DNA of 64,000 bases from Oscillospiraceae bacterium (GCA_910574635.1 CAJTCG010000006.1:1-64000); one strand, 5' to 3'. Shown: positions 26,650-34,099, counted from the first letter of the stretch. A program made the numbers and translations. The notes: generated by a model not told the origin, from the letters alone.

Positions 26650-26700
26650 AAAATCCCTTGTAGTCATTGCGGTGCAATGGTTACAAGGGATTTTCTTTTT
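26650..26700 (+). terminator. Terminator just inside attL
   Basis: AAAATCCCTTGTA / TACAAGGGATTTT stem followed by CTTTTT. Supplied by the element, it ends the tRNA-Lys transcript. Confidence 0.8.
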
Positions 26701-26758
26701 GCGCGCTCTTGGAAAACACGCTCCAAAATCGCCCCAAAAACCAATGTTTTTTTGATGC

Positions 26759-26780
26759 GTGCAAGTCAAGATGCAAGTCA
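26759..26780 (+). repeat. Left arm-type repeat (candidate integrase/excisionase site)
   Basis: GTGCAAGTCAAGATGCAAGT; nearly the same as 35489-35509 at the right end. Paired TGCAAGTC boxes near both att sites are what arm-binding sites of a tyrosine integrase look like. Confidence 0.5.
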
Positions 26781-26791
26781 CCGCCGTTCGC

Positions 26792-26965
26792 CTAAGTAAG
26801 AATATCCACAACCGATTCCGTCTTACAGACCCGGCAGTACACCGCCAGATTTTCGGCCCTGGTTCCTGGGCGGAGCTTGAGGACCTTCCCCCGGCGGCAG
26901 ACCGGGCAAAACACCCAATTGTCCTTTACGCGGAGTTTCACCGCCTCACATTCAACGGCCCTCAT
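26792..26965 (-). CDS. Cysteine-rich KTR-type zinc protein
   Basis: 57 residues. Two pairs, CPVC (20-23) and CRVC (44-47), with NWVFCPVC and YCRVCKTESVV matching the short Cys_rich_KTR family common on phages and integrative elements. It starts at the ATGA overlap with the preceding small gene. Probable DNA- or RNA-binding zinc knuckle; role unknown. Confidence 0.7.
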   Translation of the reverse strand: MRAVECEAVKLRVKDNWVFCPVCRRGKVLKLRPGTRAENLAVYCRVCKTESVVDILT

Positions 26966-27129
26966 ACCGGATCGCTCTCCAGCGCCGCCGCCAGCTCCAT
27001 CAGGTCAGCCTCCGTGTGTCCCTTATAGAATGTCTCCAGGCTCACGCTCAGAGCGTCCGCCGGGGGCCGGTTGATGATGTCCAGCCGCACCCGCTCCAGC
27101 CGCGCCGCAAGTTCATAAATCTTGTTCAC
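26962..27129 (-). CDS. Small satellite protein, 55 residues
   Basis: GTG start at 27129 with GGAGG nine bases upstream. Helical, acidic-basic mix (KIYELAARLERVRLDI ... DLMELAAALES). Ends in a 4-bp overlap with the KTR gene. No family recognised. Confidence 0.6.
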   Translation of the reverse strand: MNKIYELAARLERVRLDIINRPPADALSVSLETFYKGHTEADLMELAAALESDPV

Positions 27130-27147
27130 TCTCAGCACCTCCGCAAA

Positions 27148-27378
27148 TCAAAAACATTTCTTTCCATTCACTTCCAGCTCCTTAATTGCTCTCTCCAGCT
27201 CGTTGAGCTTGGCCTGTTGGTCGTCAACCCGGATCGCGCCCAGGCAGACGTTGCAGCCGTACAACAGCGCGTTTGCCGTTTTGGCATCCACTTCGCCGTT
27301 CAAAAGCATATTGTTTATTTTGTTCACAGCCCGCCGTACCTCCGTTGACGTGCCCATTCTCAAACGTTTTTTGCCCAT
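27148..27378 (-). CDS. Small satellite protein, 76 residues
   Basis: Helical protein with a basic N-terminus (MGKKRLRMG) and a helix-rich middle (NKINNMLLNGEVDAKTANALLYG) that resembles short phage proteins next to head genes. It follows the capsid gene in the same operon. Function unknown. Confidence 0.6.
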   Translation of the reverse strand: MGKKRLRMGTSTEVRRAVNKINNMLLNGEVDAKTANALLYGCNVCLGAIRVDDQQAKLNELERAIKELEVNGKKCF

Positions 27379-27431
27379 ATCATCACCTATGAGGCGGGGC
27401 GCACAGGCTATCGCCCACGCGCCCCATTGGG

Positions 27432-28301
27432 TCAGCCCTTGCTTGCCGTCTTGCTGGCAACGGCGGGCAGAGCTTGGTAATAAATGGCCTTCGTCTTGTT
27501 ATCCAGGACAAACGCGCCGTAGCAGATGCGGCCCTCCACCAGAGAGCCGGAGATTCCGGGCGGGTCCTGGTGGATGCGGAAGTCCTCCAGTTTCGTCGGG
27601 GCCACGGTGGCAACCGGGTGGGCCAGCATGAAGCCAAAATCAGCAGGAAGACGCACGGCGGGAACCTTCACCACAGCAGCGCCGTCCAGGTTGGCAATGA
27701 CGCCTTTGAGGCGCATTTCCTGGCCCACGTCGCTGTCCAGCGTGATGTCCGGGCTTTTCTTCATCAGCGTATAGGCGGCGGGGGTCACCAGCAGCACACG
27801 GCCCGTTTCCGGGACCTCCGCGTCGTCTAGCGCCTGGGAAGCTTTGGTGATCTCCTCGAAGATGTTCTCAGCGGTCAGGGCCACGGCGGCGGGCTTGTGC
27901 CCGGCGTTGGAGGCCATGACGCCATAGGTGTAGCTGTCCACCTCGGGGATCACCACTTCCCGGTTCTGCCGGGCCAGGGCAGAGGCGGCGGAAAGCTGCT
28001 GGGCGGTTTCGTCCTGGTCCAGCTTGTCAATGGCGAAGGTGAAGGATCGGTCCTTGTTCAGGGTGAACGCCTCGGTGGTGGCGTCCAGTCCGGCCACGGG
28101 GCCAAAGCGGCTCCAGTTCTCCTCTTTTTTCTCCCAGCCCCGGTCATAGTCGTTCATGGGACTGGTGCTGATCTTGTAAATCTTGATGGTGTGCGCACCC
28201 TCCCAGGTAAAATCCTGGTTGGTCAAAAGGTCCCGCTTGGATTCGTTTTTGAATTGTTCATCCACATAAGGTTGAAATTTGGTTACAAGGTCAATTGCCA
28301 T
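27432..28301 (-). CDS. Phage-type major capsid protein (HK97-fold family)
   Basis: 289 residues. Opens with a helix (MAIDLVTKFQPYVDEQFKNE), then GAHTIKIYKISTSPMNDYDRG and a DRSFTFAIDKLDQDET segment, the hallmark E-loop/P-domain region of Gram-positive phage coat proteins of this type; later EVVIPEVDSYTY and LLVTPAAYTLMKKSP fit the A-domain. The length is at the short end for coat proteins. It follows the scaffold-like gene by 18 bp. This is the structural gene on which the satellite reading rests. Confidence 0.8.
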   Translation of the reverse strand: MAIDLVTKFQPYVDEQFKNESKRDLLTNQDFTWEGAHTIKIYKISTSPMNDYDRGWEKKEENWSRFGPVAGLDATTEAFTLNKDRSFTFAIDKLDQDETAQQLSAASALARQNREVVIPEVDSYTYGVMASNAGHKPAAVALTAENIFEEITKASQALDDAEVPETGRVLLVTPAAYTLMKKSPDITLDSDVGQEMRLKGVIANLDGAAVVKVPAVRLPADFGFMLAHPVATVAPTKLEDFRIHQDPPGISGSLVEGRICYGAFVLDNKTKAIYYQALPAVASKTASKG

Positions 28302-28319
28302 AAAGTTATATCAGTCCTT

Positions 28320-28790
28320 TCAAGTTTTCGGCTTGAAGGCGGCGGAAATCATATGATCGACATTCACGCCTCCGTGCTCGTCCACGCCGGGGAGCTTCAG
28401 CGGTTCGTGCTGAGGATTAAATGCGCCAATCTCCAGCAGAGAATCAACGGTCTTCTGGAATTTGTCCTTGTCGGAAGTGTCCAGCACGTCCAGCAGGCAC
28501 ATGACGCCCGTACCTGATTCAGGACGCCCGCTCCAGGCCCTGCCGTCCTTGACTACGCTCTCCAGGTAGTCCCGGCAGTCCAGGCGGCTTTCCCGCGCCT
28601 TCAATTGGATTTCTCTCTCATCTATGGCGGACGGCTCCGTCTTCTGACGCTCACGGGCCAGCCGCTCGGAAACGATGCGGTTCACATCGTCTTGGGTGAA
28701 CATCCGCTCTCCGCCCTGTTCCCCCGATGCCTCCGGGGTGGGAGTGGTGGGCTGCTGCTGGATGTCCTGGGTAGTGTTGATGCTTTCCAT
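28320..28790 (-). CDS. DUF4355-like head scaffolding protein
   Basis: 156 residues. A Gln/Thr/Pro-rich start, then MFTQDDVNRIVSERLARERQ, the characteristic entry to DUF4355 scaffolds that lie just upstream of capsid genes in Firmicutes phages; a charged coiled-coil follows. It would help the coat protein assemble a shell. GGAGGTACAT precedes the ATG. Confidence 0.78.
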   Translation of the reverse strand: MESINTTQDIQQQPTTPTPEASGEQGGERMFTQDDVNRIVSERLARERQKTEPSAIDEREIQLKARESRLDCRDYLESVVKDGRAWSGRPESGTGVMCLLDVLDTSDKDKFQKTVDSLLEIGAFNPQHEPLKLPGVDEHGGVNVDHMISAAFKPKT

Positions 28791-28904
28791 ATGTACCTCC
28801 GTTTAACGCCGTAGAGTTCGGCTGAATAGGTTCCCCAGGGGGGCGGGGGAAGGAGACGCGGGAGAATGAACAAGCCCGCATAGAACCCCGCCCCGGAGGG
28901 AACA

Positions 28905-28980
28905 GAAAAAGGCATGAGACAGCGTTGCAGCCGTTCCCATGCCTTCTGTTGGCTAACCCTTGCGGGCGGTACTCATGCCT
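28905..28980 (-). promoter_or_regulatory. Leader attenuator before the scaffold-capsid genes
   Basis: Leftward transcript: AGGCATGAG (28980-28972), then AGGCATG (28945-28939), then CTCATGCCT (28918-28910) and TTTTT. Either copy can pair with the last segment; the near pairing gives a terminator, the far pairing (9 bp) is an alternative. It lies between the promoter and the scaffold gene. Confidence 0.5.
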
Positions 28981-28993
28981 AATTCACAACGAT

Positions 28994-29022
28994 ATTTTAC
29001 CACAATATGGCGGCGTGGTCAA
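28994..29022 (-). promoter_or_regulatory. Promoter of the capsid operon
   Basis: Minus strand TTGACC (29022-29017), 17-bp spacer, TAAAAT (28999-28994). It separates the early gene string from the head genes and overlaps the end of the 60-residue gene. Confidence 0.65.
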
Positions 29023-29201
29023 GGATTTTCTCTGGAATCGCAAGGCTTTCCCGGCTCTTTAGTTGCCAAATAGATATGTAAAAACGGGGCATGACGGTCG
29101 CTTTCGCGGACCTTTCCCCATGCCAGGAGAGGCCGGAGGGCCGACAGAACGGCGTCGGCCTCCTCCCGCTCTTCAATTGTGTGGGAAATGGTGACCTTCA
29201 C
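29019..29201 (-). CDS. Small satellite protein, 60 residues
   Basis: MKVTISHTIEEREEADAVL then a Lys/His/Arg-rich middle. Small proteins with this type of start occur in Firmicutes phages. Overlaps the 91-residue gene by 4 bp. Function unknown. Confidence 0.65.
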   Translation of the reverse strand: MKVTISHTIEEREEADAVLSALRPLLAWGKVRESDRHAPFLHIYLATKEPGKPCDSRENP

Positions 29202-29473
29202 AGCGTGGCCTCCTTATGCAGCCACTCCCGGCGAATAAGTTTTGCCGCCTCTTTCAAAATGGGTACAAGTTCCGATTCTTCGGAGGCTACTTGCGTTGCC
29301 TTGATTGTTCGGATAGCCCGTTTGAAATCGTCGCGAGTGTATCCGCTTGGAGCACCCCCGATAGAATGAAGCCCGGCAGCAACATGGAATGCGGCAAGTA
29401 CGGCAAGATATCTTTCGGGAGTGGCTTTTAATTCCTCCATACGGCAAGTAATTTCTTCATTCAGGTCTTTCAT
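29198..29473 (-). CDS. Small satellite protein, 91 residues
   Basis: All-helical by composition (MKDLNEEITCRMEELKATPE, RAIRTIKATQVASEESELV). RBS GGAGGG sits before the ATG. Coupled to the genes on both sides. No recognised family. Confidence 0.65.
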   Translation of the reverse strand: MKDLNEEITCRMEELKATPERYLAVLAAFHVAAGLHSIGGAPSGYTRDDFKRAIRTIKATQVASEESELVPILKEAAKLIRREWLHKEATL

Positions 29474-29482
29474 GACTCCCTC

Positions 29483-29617
29483 CTATACAAGCGGCTGATT
29501 CAGCGCTTGCGAAGCAAGGCAGATAAACTCGTCCATTTCGTCAGCGGTGAAGGACATGATTTTATCTATCAGTTCAGAAAGAGCTTCCTCGCGGCTCCTT
29601 TCTCCCTTACGTTCCAT
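29483..29617 (-). CDS. Small satellite protein, 44 residues
   Basis: ATG 29617 with GGAGG upstream. Acidic helix: EEALSELIDKIMSFTADEM. Overlaps the zinc-ribbon gene end by 11 bp. Could be a regulatory or anti-host peptide; not recognised. Confidence 0.55.
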   Translation of the reverse strand: MERKGERSREEALSELIDKIMSFTADEMDEFICLASQALNQPLV

Positions 29618-29903
29618 ATTGACAATCCTCCTCGTTTTTGTGTACAATGGAGGCGGAAACAGTGGTCAAATTCTGTTCCGCCCCGCCCTCGCCAGTGTTC
29701 GCAGCATCGGCGGGGGCATCTTTCGTTTCTGCCCGCCGGACAATTCCGGCAATCTCACCCACGATCTCCCGGTCAGTCCGGCCCGTGAAGAGCTCAGGGA
29801 AAACGGCTCTTGCCTCGGCGCAGACCTGGAATATCGTGCAGTCGCAGCTCTCCCCGGGGTCCAGGTTCGCCCCGCAGTGGGGACAGGTCCGGTAATAGCT
29901 CAC
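29607..29903 (-). CDS. Zinc-ribbon satellite protein
   Basis: 98 residues. CPHCG (7-11) and CDC (20-22) form a single zinc knuckle at the N-terminus; the rest is helical and acidic. Typical of phage early-region proteins. Overlaps the preceding gene by 4 bp. Confidence 0.7.
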   Translation of the reverse strand: MSYYRTCPHCGANLDPGESCDCTIFQVCAEARAVFPELFTGRTDREIVGEIAGIVRRAETKDAPADAANTGEGGAEQNLTTVSASIVHKNEEDCQYGT

Positions 29904-30496
29904 ATCAACACCCCCATGACGTACTTAATGAGGCCGTTATTGTCCACATCGTTTTGGGCATAGGTCCGTTTGATCCACTCCACCCCTGCTTCTTTTTCCA
30001 GGCCGTCCAGCTCCTCCAGGAGCTTGGAAGCCCCGCCCTTACAGCCGTGGGCGGCGATGTACTCACAGTAGCGCCGGACGGCTTCATGGGCTTTCTCGTT
30101 GCCGTCATCCTTCCAAGTCAGGTAGCACAGCAGCACCACGCCCCGCGCCGACAGCATGGCCTCCTCCTGTCCGTCAACCTCCATCATCTTCATATCCTGT
30201 TGGGCAGGGGTAGATAAGGCGAAGGTCTTGCTTCGGATGTCCTGGAGCATCCGGGCCGCGCCGAAGTCGGTGGAGGCGTTGGCGGTCAAGGCGTCCTCCG
30301 GGACCTTGACTACCTGATTCAGCGTGTAGGCGGTCCCCAGCTCCTTGTTCACCATCTCCAGAAGGGTGTTGGCATATGCCCCGGCCTCGTACAGGTTCAG
30401 CGGCTCGTCGTCGTAGACCTTGTTCACGGGCCCGCGCACAAGGCGGATTTGGAAGCCATGCCCGTGGCGTTCGTTCAGTTCCATTCTGATTTCCAT
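29900..30496 (-). CDS. Satellite protein of unknown function, 198 residues
   Basis: Start at 30496 (MEIRMELNERHGHGF) with AAAGGAG; the open frame extends upstream through the iteron region but has no ribosome site there. Beta-rich N-terminus, then helical C-terminus (NEKAHEAVRRYCEYIAAHG). First gene left of the origin-like region and likely first of the early small-gene string. Confidence 0.65.
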   Translation of the reverse strand: MEIRMELNERHGHGFQIRLVRGPVNKVYDDEPLNLYEAGAYANTLLEMVNKELGTAYTLNQVVKVPEDALTANASTDFGAARMLQDIRSKTFALSTPAQQDMKMMEVDGQEEAMLSARGVVLLCYLTWKDDGNEKAHEAVRRYCEYIAAHGCKGGASKLLEELDGLEKEAGVEWIKRTYAQNDVDNNGLIKYVMGVLM

Positions 30497-30513
30497 AAAA
30501 TCTCCTTTCGTTG

Positions 30514-30771
30514 GTGGCCGGGCTGGCCGGGCAATTTCTATAAACTCCAAACTATGTAGTAAAATGCCCGTTTTAGGCCCTTTTTTGCAAATAATAACTT
30601 TTAGGTAAAAGTGGTAGGCCAGCCCGGCCACTTCCTATGTATCCCTTGCGGCGTAATGTGTTCAAGTGACCGGGTTGAATCAAATTTGACACGGCCAGTA
30701 CCGGGCCATTGGCCACTTTTTTTGATTGATAGACGGTCCACTGATAGGCCATGCCTGGCCACGCTCGGCCA
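30514..30771. other. Candidate satellite replication origin (GGCCA iterons)
   Basis: About ten GGCCA/TGGCC motifs in 258 bp, e.g. GTGGCCGGGCTGGCC (30514-30528) and its inverse GGCCAGCCCGGCCAC (30617-30631), with more at 30693-30771. Between the two inverted arrays lies an A+T-rich stretch (about 30535-30612). It directly follows the VapE-type gene. Iterons beside the replication gene, flanking AT-rich DNA, is the arrangement of PICI origins. Confidence 0.6.
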
Positions 30772-30772
30772 C

Positions 30773-32068
30773 TTACGATGCTTCATAATGGCTCCATTTA
30801 TGGCAAGGGAGCTCACGCAGACGTTCGCGTCTTCCGTTGGCCTGTATTCGCTTCTGCCCATACCCCAGCTTGTCCAGAGCTCTCCCAATCTGGGCAACAT
30901 CGTAGCGCTTTAAGCTGGAATACTCCTCTTTGAAAGCGGACACCGTGGTAAGCCTCCATTCATAGCTGTCCGGGTCCGCCTCTGCCTCGGCGATGATGTC
31001 CTCAATTTCAAGTTGGGCCTTCAAGGGCTTTTCATGGGCCGTGTTGCGGAGCGCAAGCTGCCGCTGCTCCTCCTTTGTCAGCCGGAAATCATCCGGGTGC
31101 CCAGCACACAAAACCTTGATCTGACGCCAGAACTGAATTGCGTGGAAGTTCATCAGCCGGTTCAGATCGATGTTGTCAACCGGAATCGTCCAGAACCGCC
31201 GGGACCCGGTTGGGTCAATCAGGAACCGTTCGGAATTGCAGGTGCCTACAAGCGAGGTCCGGCGGGCTGTCCTGTTGGCTACTCTGGCGTAGGGAGGCCT
31301 GTATTCATCCGATTCGGCGGTGATAAATGCTTTCAGCCGCTCCAGGTCAGAGCGCAAGGTCGTTTCGATTTCCCCCAGCTCTACAATCCAGGCGGAGGTG
31401 CAGCGGATCATGGTGTCCTTGTCCTTCGGGTCAATCCACTGGCCCAGCTTTACAAAGTCGGGGCGGATGCCGATCTGACGGACGAAGGAAGTTTTGCCGC
31501 AGCCTTGCGGCCCCTGTAGCACCAGCATCCCGTCGGCGCTGACGTTGAGACCAATTTGATTATGTAAAAGCTGATAGCACTGAACAGCCCACTTGTAAAG
31601 CAGCGTTTTGGACAGGATATCATCCTCACGGATACCTAAAATTTCAATGAGCTGGCCCAGGTAGTCCACTTTATCCCACTCGCACATGTTAATGAGCTCC
31701 AAGACGGGGTTATAGCGGTTTCGCCCGGCAATCAGGTTCAGCAGGTCGCACAGCGTCTGCTTGTCGCAGCGGAAGCGCTGCTTTAGTTCGTCGTAGAGGA
31801 TGACCGGGAGGTCGTTCCTGGTACTTTCCGGGTTGTAGTTGCCGCCGACGCCACCGTATTCGACCTCATGCGTGATGACATTCAGCCGCACGGTGATGCC
31901 GTTTGATATCAGGTATTCGTCCAGGGATTCCTCCGTCAGATAAGGCTTGATCCGCCCCTGGGAATTGCCGCTGTTGGCGCTGTTGTTTTCTGGCTGCAAG
32001 TCAATGCCGTTTGCAATTTTCCAGTGGTCCGGGGTATAGCAGCCGCCGGGGATGTCCTCATAACTCAA
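30773..32068 (-). CDS. VapE-type replication ATPase (virulence-associated E family)
   Basis: 431 residues. Walker A GPQGCGKTS at 186-194, a probable Walker B WIVELGEIE near 227-235 and an arginine-finger-like RRFWTIPVD near 300. Family members are SF3-like helicases of phages and satellites acting at the adjacent iteron origin. A primase domain is not evident, so priming may rely on the helper or host. Overlaps the preceding gene by 4 bp. Confidence 0.82.
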   Translation of the reverse strand: MSYEDIPGGCYTPDHWKIANGIDLQPENNSANSGNSQGRIKPYLTEESLDEYLISNGITVRLNVITHEVEYGGVGGNYNPESTRNDLPVILYDELKQRFRCDKQTLCDLLNLIAGRNRYNPVLELINMCEWDKVDYLGQLIEILGIREDDILSKTLLYKWAVQCYQLLHNQIGLNVSADGMLVLQGPQGCGKTSFVRQIGIRPDFVKLGQWIDPKDKDTMIRCTSAWIVELGEIETTLRSDLERLKAFITAESDEYRPPYARVANRTARRTSLVGTCNSERFLIDPTGSRRFWTIPVDNIDLNRLMNFHAIQFWRQIKVLCAGHPDDFRLTKEEQRQLALRNTAHEKPLKAQLEIEDIIAEAEADPDSYEWRLTTVSAFKEEYSSLKRYDVAQIGRALDKLGYGQKRIQANGRRERLRELPCHKWSHYEAS

Positions 32069-32313
32069 TGGGTATCGCCCTCCCCTCCCAGGCCGAACAG
32101 CCGCCGTTCGTAGTCAAGAATGTCCTCCTTGCGGAACCTCCAGGACTGGCCGATCTTGGCCCCACGGAGGACGCCCTCCCGGGCCATGCGGGCCACAACC
32201 TCGGGATTTACCCGGAGATACAGCCCCACGTCACAACAGTCGCAGTAGGCCGGGAGCTCATCGATGGAGTAGATCACCCGGCGGGGCTTATTGGGTCGTC
32301 TTGGTGCGTGCAT
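32065..32313 (-). CDS. Excisionase-like helix-turn-helix protein
   Basis: 82 residues. RVNPEVVARMAREGVLRGAK and WRFRKEDILDYERR match MerR-like excisionase/AlpA-type DNA-binding domains (winged helix with WRF at the wing). Likely directs excision with the integrase, or controls the early genes. Confidence 0.75.
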   Translation of the reverse strand: MHAPRRPNKPRRVIYSIDELPAYCDCCDVGLYLRVNPEVVARMAREGVLRGAKIGQSWRFRKEDILDYERRLFGLGGEGDTH

Positions 32314-32317
32314 GTTC

Positions 32318-32404
32318 TCAACCTCCTTTTTCGACGCGCTCCACCAGGGACATGATCCAGCTTGTCAGCTGCCAAGCCCCGGCTATCATGGTCAGTAGGC
32401 ACAT
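32318..32404 (-). CDS. Tiny hydrophobic ORF, 28 residues
   Basis: MCLLTMIAGAWQLTSWIMSL then a charged end. GGAGGT lies seven bases before the ATG, and the next gene's ribosome site is inside its end. One membrane helix would fit. Too short for family recognition. Confidence 0.45.
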   Translation of the reverse strand: MCLLTMIAGAWQLTSWIMSLVERVEKGG

Positions 32405-32406
32405 GG

Positions 32407-32604
32407 TCAGACCTCCTCCAGCAGCTCCGCCGGGTCCACGTTTAGGGCCTTAGCGATGCGGCCCAGGGTTGCGGGCCGGACACCCTTGCCGACAATGGCG
32501 TTTTGCACCGTGGGCCGGGGGAGACCGGCAGCGGCGGGAAGGTCAGCACTGTTCATACAGGCCCGCGCCATTGCCAATTCCAGCTTCCGGCGATTGACCT
32601 TCAT
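32407..32604 (-). CDS. Cro-like XRE regulator
   Basis: 65 residues forming a single HTH_3 domain (ADLPAAAGLPRPTVQNAI, IAKALNVDPAELLEE). Divergent from the CI-like gene with shared operators, so it plays the Cro part in the switch and opens the leftward replication/capsid operon. Confidence 0.82.
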   Translation of the reverse strand: MKVNRRKLELAMARACMNSADLPAAAGLPRPTVQNAIVGKGVRPATLGRIAKALNVDPAELLEEV

Positions 32605-32618
32605 AGTTTCACCTCCGT

Positions 32619-32713
32619 TTCGATTGAATCTGTTGTGAGTATAGCAGATTCAAGTGAAGTTGTCAAGTCCGAGAAAAGATTCACTTGAAACTTTTTTTGT
32701 TCCGTGGTATAGT
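32619..32713. promoter_or_regulatory. Divergent CI/Cro promoters and operators
   Basis: Leftward: TTGACA (32666-32661), 17 bp, TATACT (32643-32638). Rightward: TTGAAA (32685-32690), 17 bp, TATAGT (32708-32713). Repeated operator-like half-sites TTGAATCTG, CAGATTCAAGTGAA and GATTCACTTGAA lie at about 32624-32632, 32646-32658 and 32679-32690, overlapping both -35 regions. Confidence 0.7.
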
Positions 32714-32737
32714 ATTTGCATGAGAGGGGGTTATGGG

Positions 32738-33373
32738 TTGACTATCGGAGAACGAATAAGACAAGCCAGAAATGAAAAGGGGCTTACTCAAAAACAGCTA
32801 GGGTCTATATCTGGAACCAGCGAAATCACAATCCGACAATATGAACTCGGTAAGCGTCAACCACGAATTGAACAACTCCAGCGTATAGCAGACGCACTTA
32901 ATATTTCCGCATATGATTTAATTGATAGTGGTTTTGGTGCACTGGATGCAGTTATGCCGTCAAACTGGCAAGGCGTTAATTTGGACCATGCAAAGGTTGA
33001 TTCAAAATTTTTAAGCGTTCTTTTGTCCAATCTCACAAAATTAGATAGAAATACCGCAGTTTATTTGCGTTCTCGCAATGCCATTTTTGCTCTTGCTGAA
33101 TCATCTGGATTGGCTGATATGGCGTTAAGTTTTATAACAGAACACGAAAAACTATCAGATCAATCAACCAATTATTTTCCAAATTTTCAAAAACTAATAG
33201 AGGCATTTAGCCAGCTTAATAATGAGGGGCAGGAAAAGGCTGTAAGTTATACAGAAGACATACTCCCCCGCTACCGCCGCCAGGACCCCCCAGAAGCACC
33301 GCCAGCCCCTGCCGGGGATATGGACACCCCCGCCGCCCAGGACGCGCCAGAGGGGGCGGGAAATGGCGAATAG
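32738..33373 (+). CDS. CI-like XRE repressor of the satellite
   Basis: 211 residues from a TTG at 32738 (LTIGERIRQARNEKG), chosen because GAGAGGGGG lies before it; the ATG at 32720 would be at the transcription start and lacks a ribosome site. HTH_3 at 4-58 (GLTQKQLGSISGTSEITIRQYELGKRQ). The rest is helical without the Ser/Lys protease of LexA-type repressors; the tail is Pro/Ala-rich. Induction would then need a protein inducer, as in PICIs. The gene is visibly more A+T-rich than its neighbours. Confidence 0.8.
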   Translation: MTIGERIRQARNEKGLTQKQLGSISGTSEITIRQYELGKRQPRIEQLQRIADALNISAYDLIDSGFGALDAVMPSNWQGVNLDHAKVDSKFLSVLLSNLTKLDRNTAVYLRSRNAIFALAESSGLADMALSFITEHEKLSDQSTNYFPNFQKLIEAFSQLNNEGQEKAVSYTEDILPRYRRQDPPEAPPAPAGDMDTPAAQDAPEGAGNGE

Positions 33374-33547
33374 AGGGTGCCGGTTGAACTGGACACCCTT
33401 ACCCGAAATAAGGGGCATGGGTACTGAGGGAACTTTCTCCCTGAGCTCAAAAAAGAAGTAAATATCCTTCGCCGGAAGATGCTTGCAATCACATGATATC
33501 AAATGCGCCCGGAATCCAATCCGAATCCGAGTAACCAGCGGAATTTT

Positions 33548-33770
33548 ACGCCCGTCAAAAATGGCGCTCGTTTGATAACCCTGTCAAATGAGTTATTTCA
33601 GAAATTTCTGAAATAACCAGCTGAGATTCTAGCCCGTTGCAGGAAGTCGCAACGCCCGTCAAAAATGACGGTCGTTTGATAACCCTGTCAAATGAGCTCA
33701 ATTTTGAGCCGATCTACTGACCCCAAAATTAGGGTCTCCTCAAAAATGAGGAGATTGCACGCCAAATCCG
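33548..33770. repeat. Direct repeats and palindromes upstream of the toxin gene
   Basis: A 45-bp unit occurs twice (33548-33592 and 33652-33696; start ACGCCCGTCAAAAATG, end CCTGTCAAATGAG). The first is followed by a perfect 26-bp palindrome (33592-33617, core TTTCAGAAATTTCTGAAA), the second by GCTCAA-TT-TTGAGC (33694-33707), then by two more small dyads around 33720-33755. No ORF in this 449-bp gap is supported. Confidence 0.6.
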
Positions 33771-33822
33771 GCAAGCAAAAAGCCCTAGGCCAGAGGCCAA
33801 GGGCAGGAAAGGAACCGTCCCA

Positions 33823-34086
33823 ATGGAAATCAGATATGCGAAATCCGCCGTAAAGGCGTTGGAGAGCCTGGACAGGCCTACCAAAGCCCGCATACGGGCC
33901 GGAATCCACGGGCTGACACAAAAGCCGCCCCTGGGTGATATCAAGGCTATGCAGGGGTACCACGACGGGCGCTTCCGGCTCCGTGTGGGGAAATATAGAA
34001 TCGTTTACAGATATGGGGTGGAAAGTCAGCTGGAAATCCTGTATATCATGGACATAGGAAGCCGGGGAGACATCTACAAGAAGTAA
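33823..34086 (+). CDS. RelE/ParE-type toxin
   Basis: 87 residues: MEIRYAKSAVKALESLD, GLTQKPPLGDIKAMQGY, FRLRVGKYRIVYRY and a beta end. This is the RelE-fold mRNA-interferase pattern with the usual R-K-Y basic residues. The next gene by 13 bp is a small acidic protein suitable as antitoxin, giving toxin-first (HigBA-like) order. Confidence 0.85.
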   Translation: MEIRYAKSAVKALESLDRPTKARIRAGIHGLTQKPPLGDIKAMQGYHDGRFRLRVGKYRIVYRYGVESQLEILYIMDIGSRGDIYKK

Positions 34087-34099
34087 GGAGGGCTTAAGT

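Noticed and set aside
28301-28320. Encapsulin nanocompartment instead of a capsid
   Set aside because: A DUF4355-like scaffold, integrase, att sites and CI/Cro switch surround the gene and no cargo enzyme is adjacent, so a phage-satellite coat protein is favoured.
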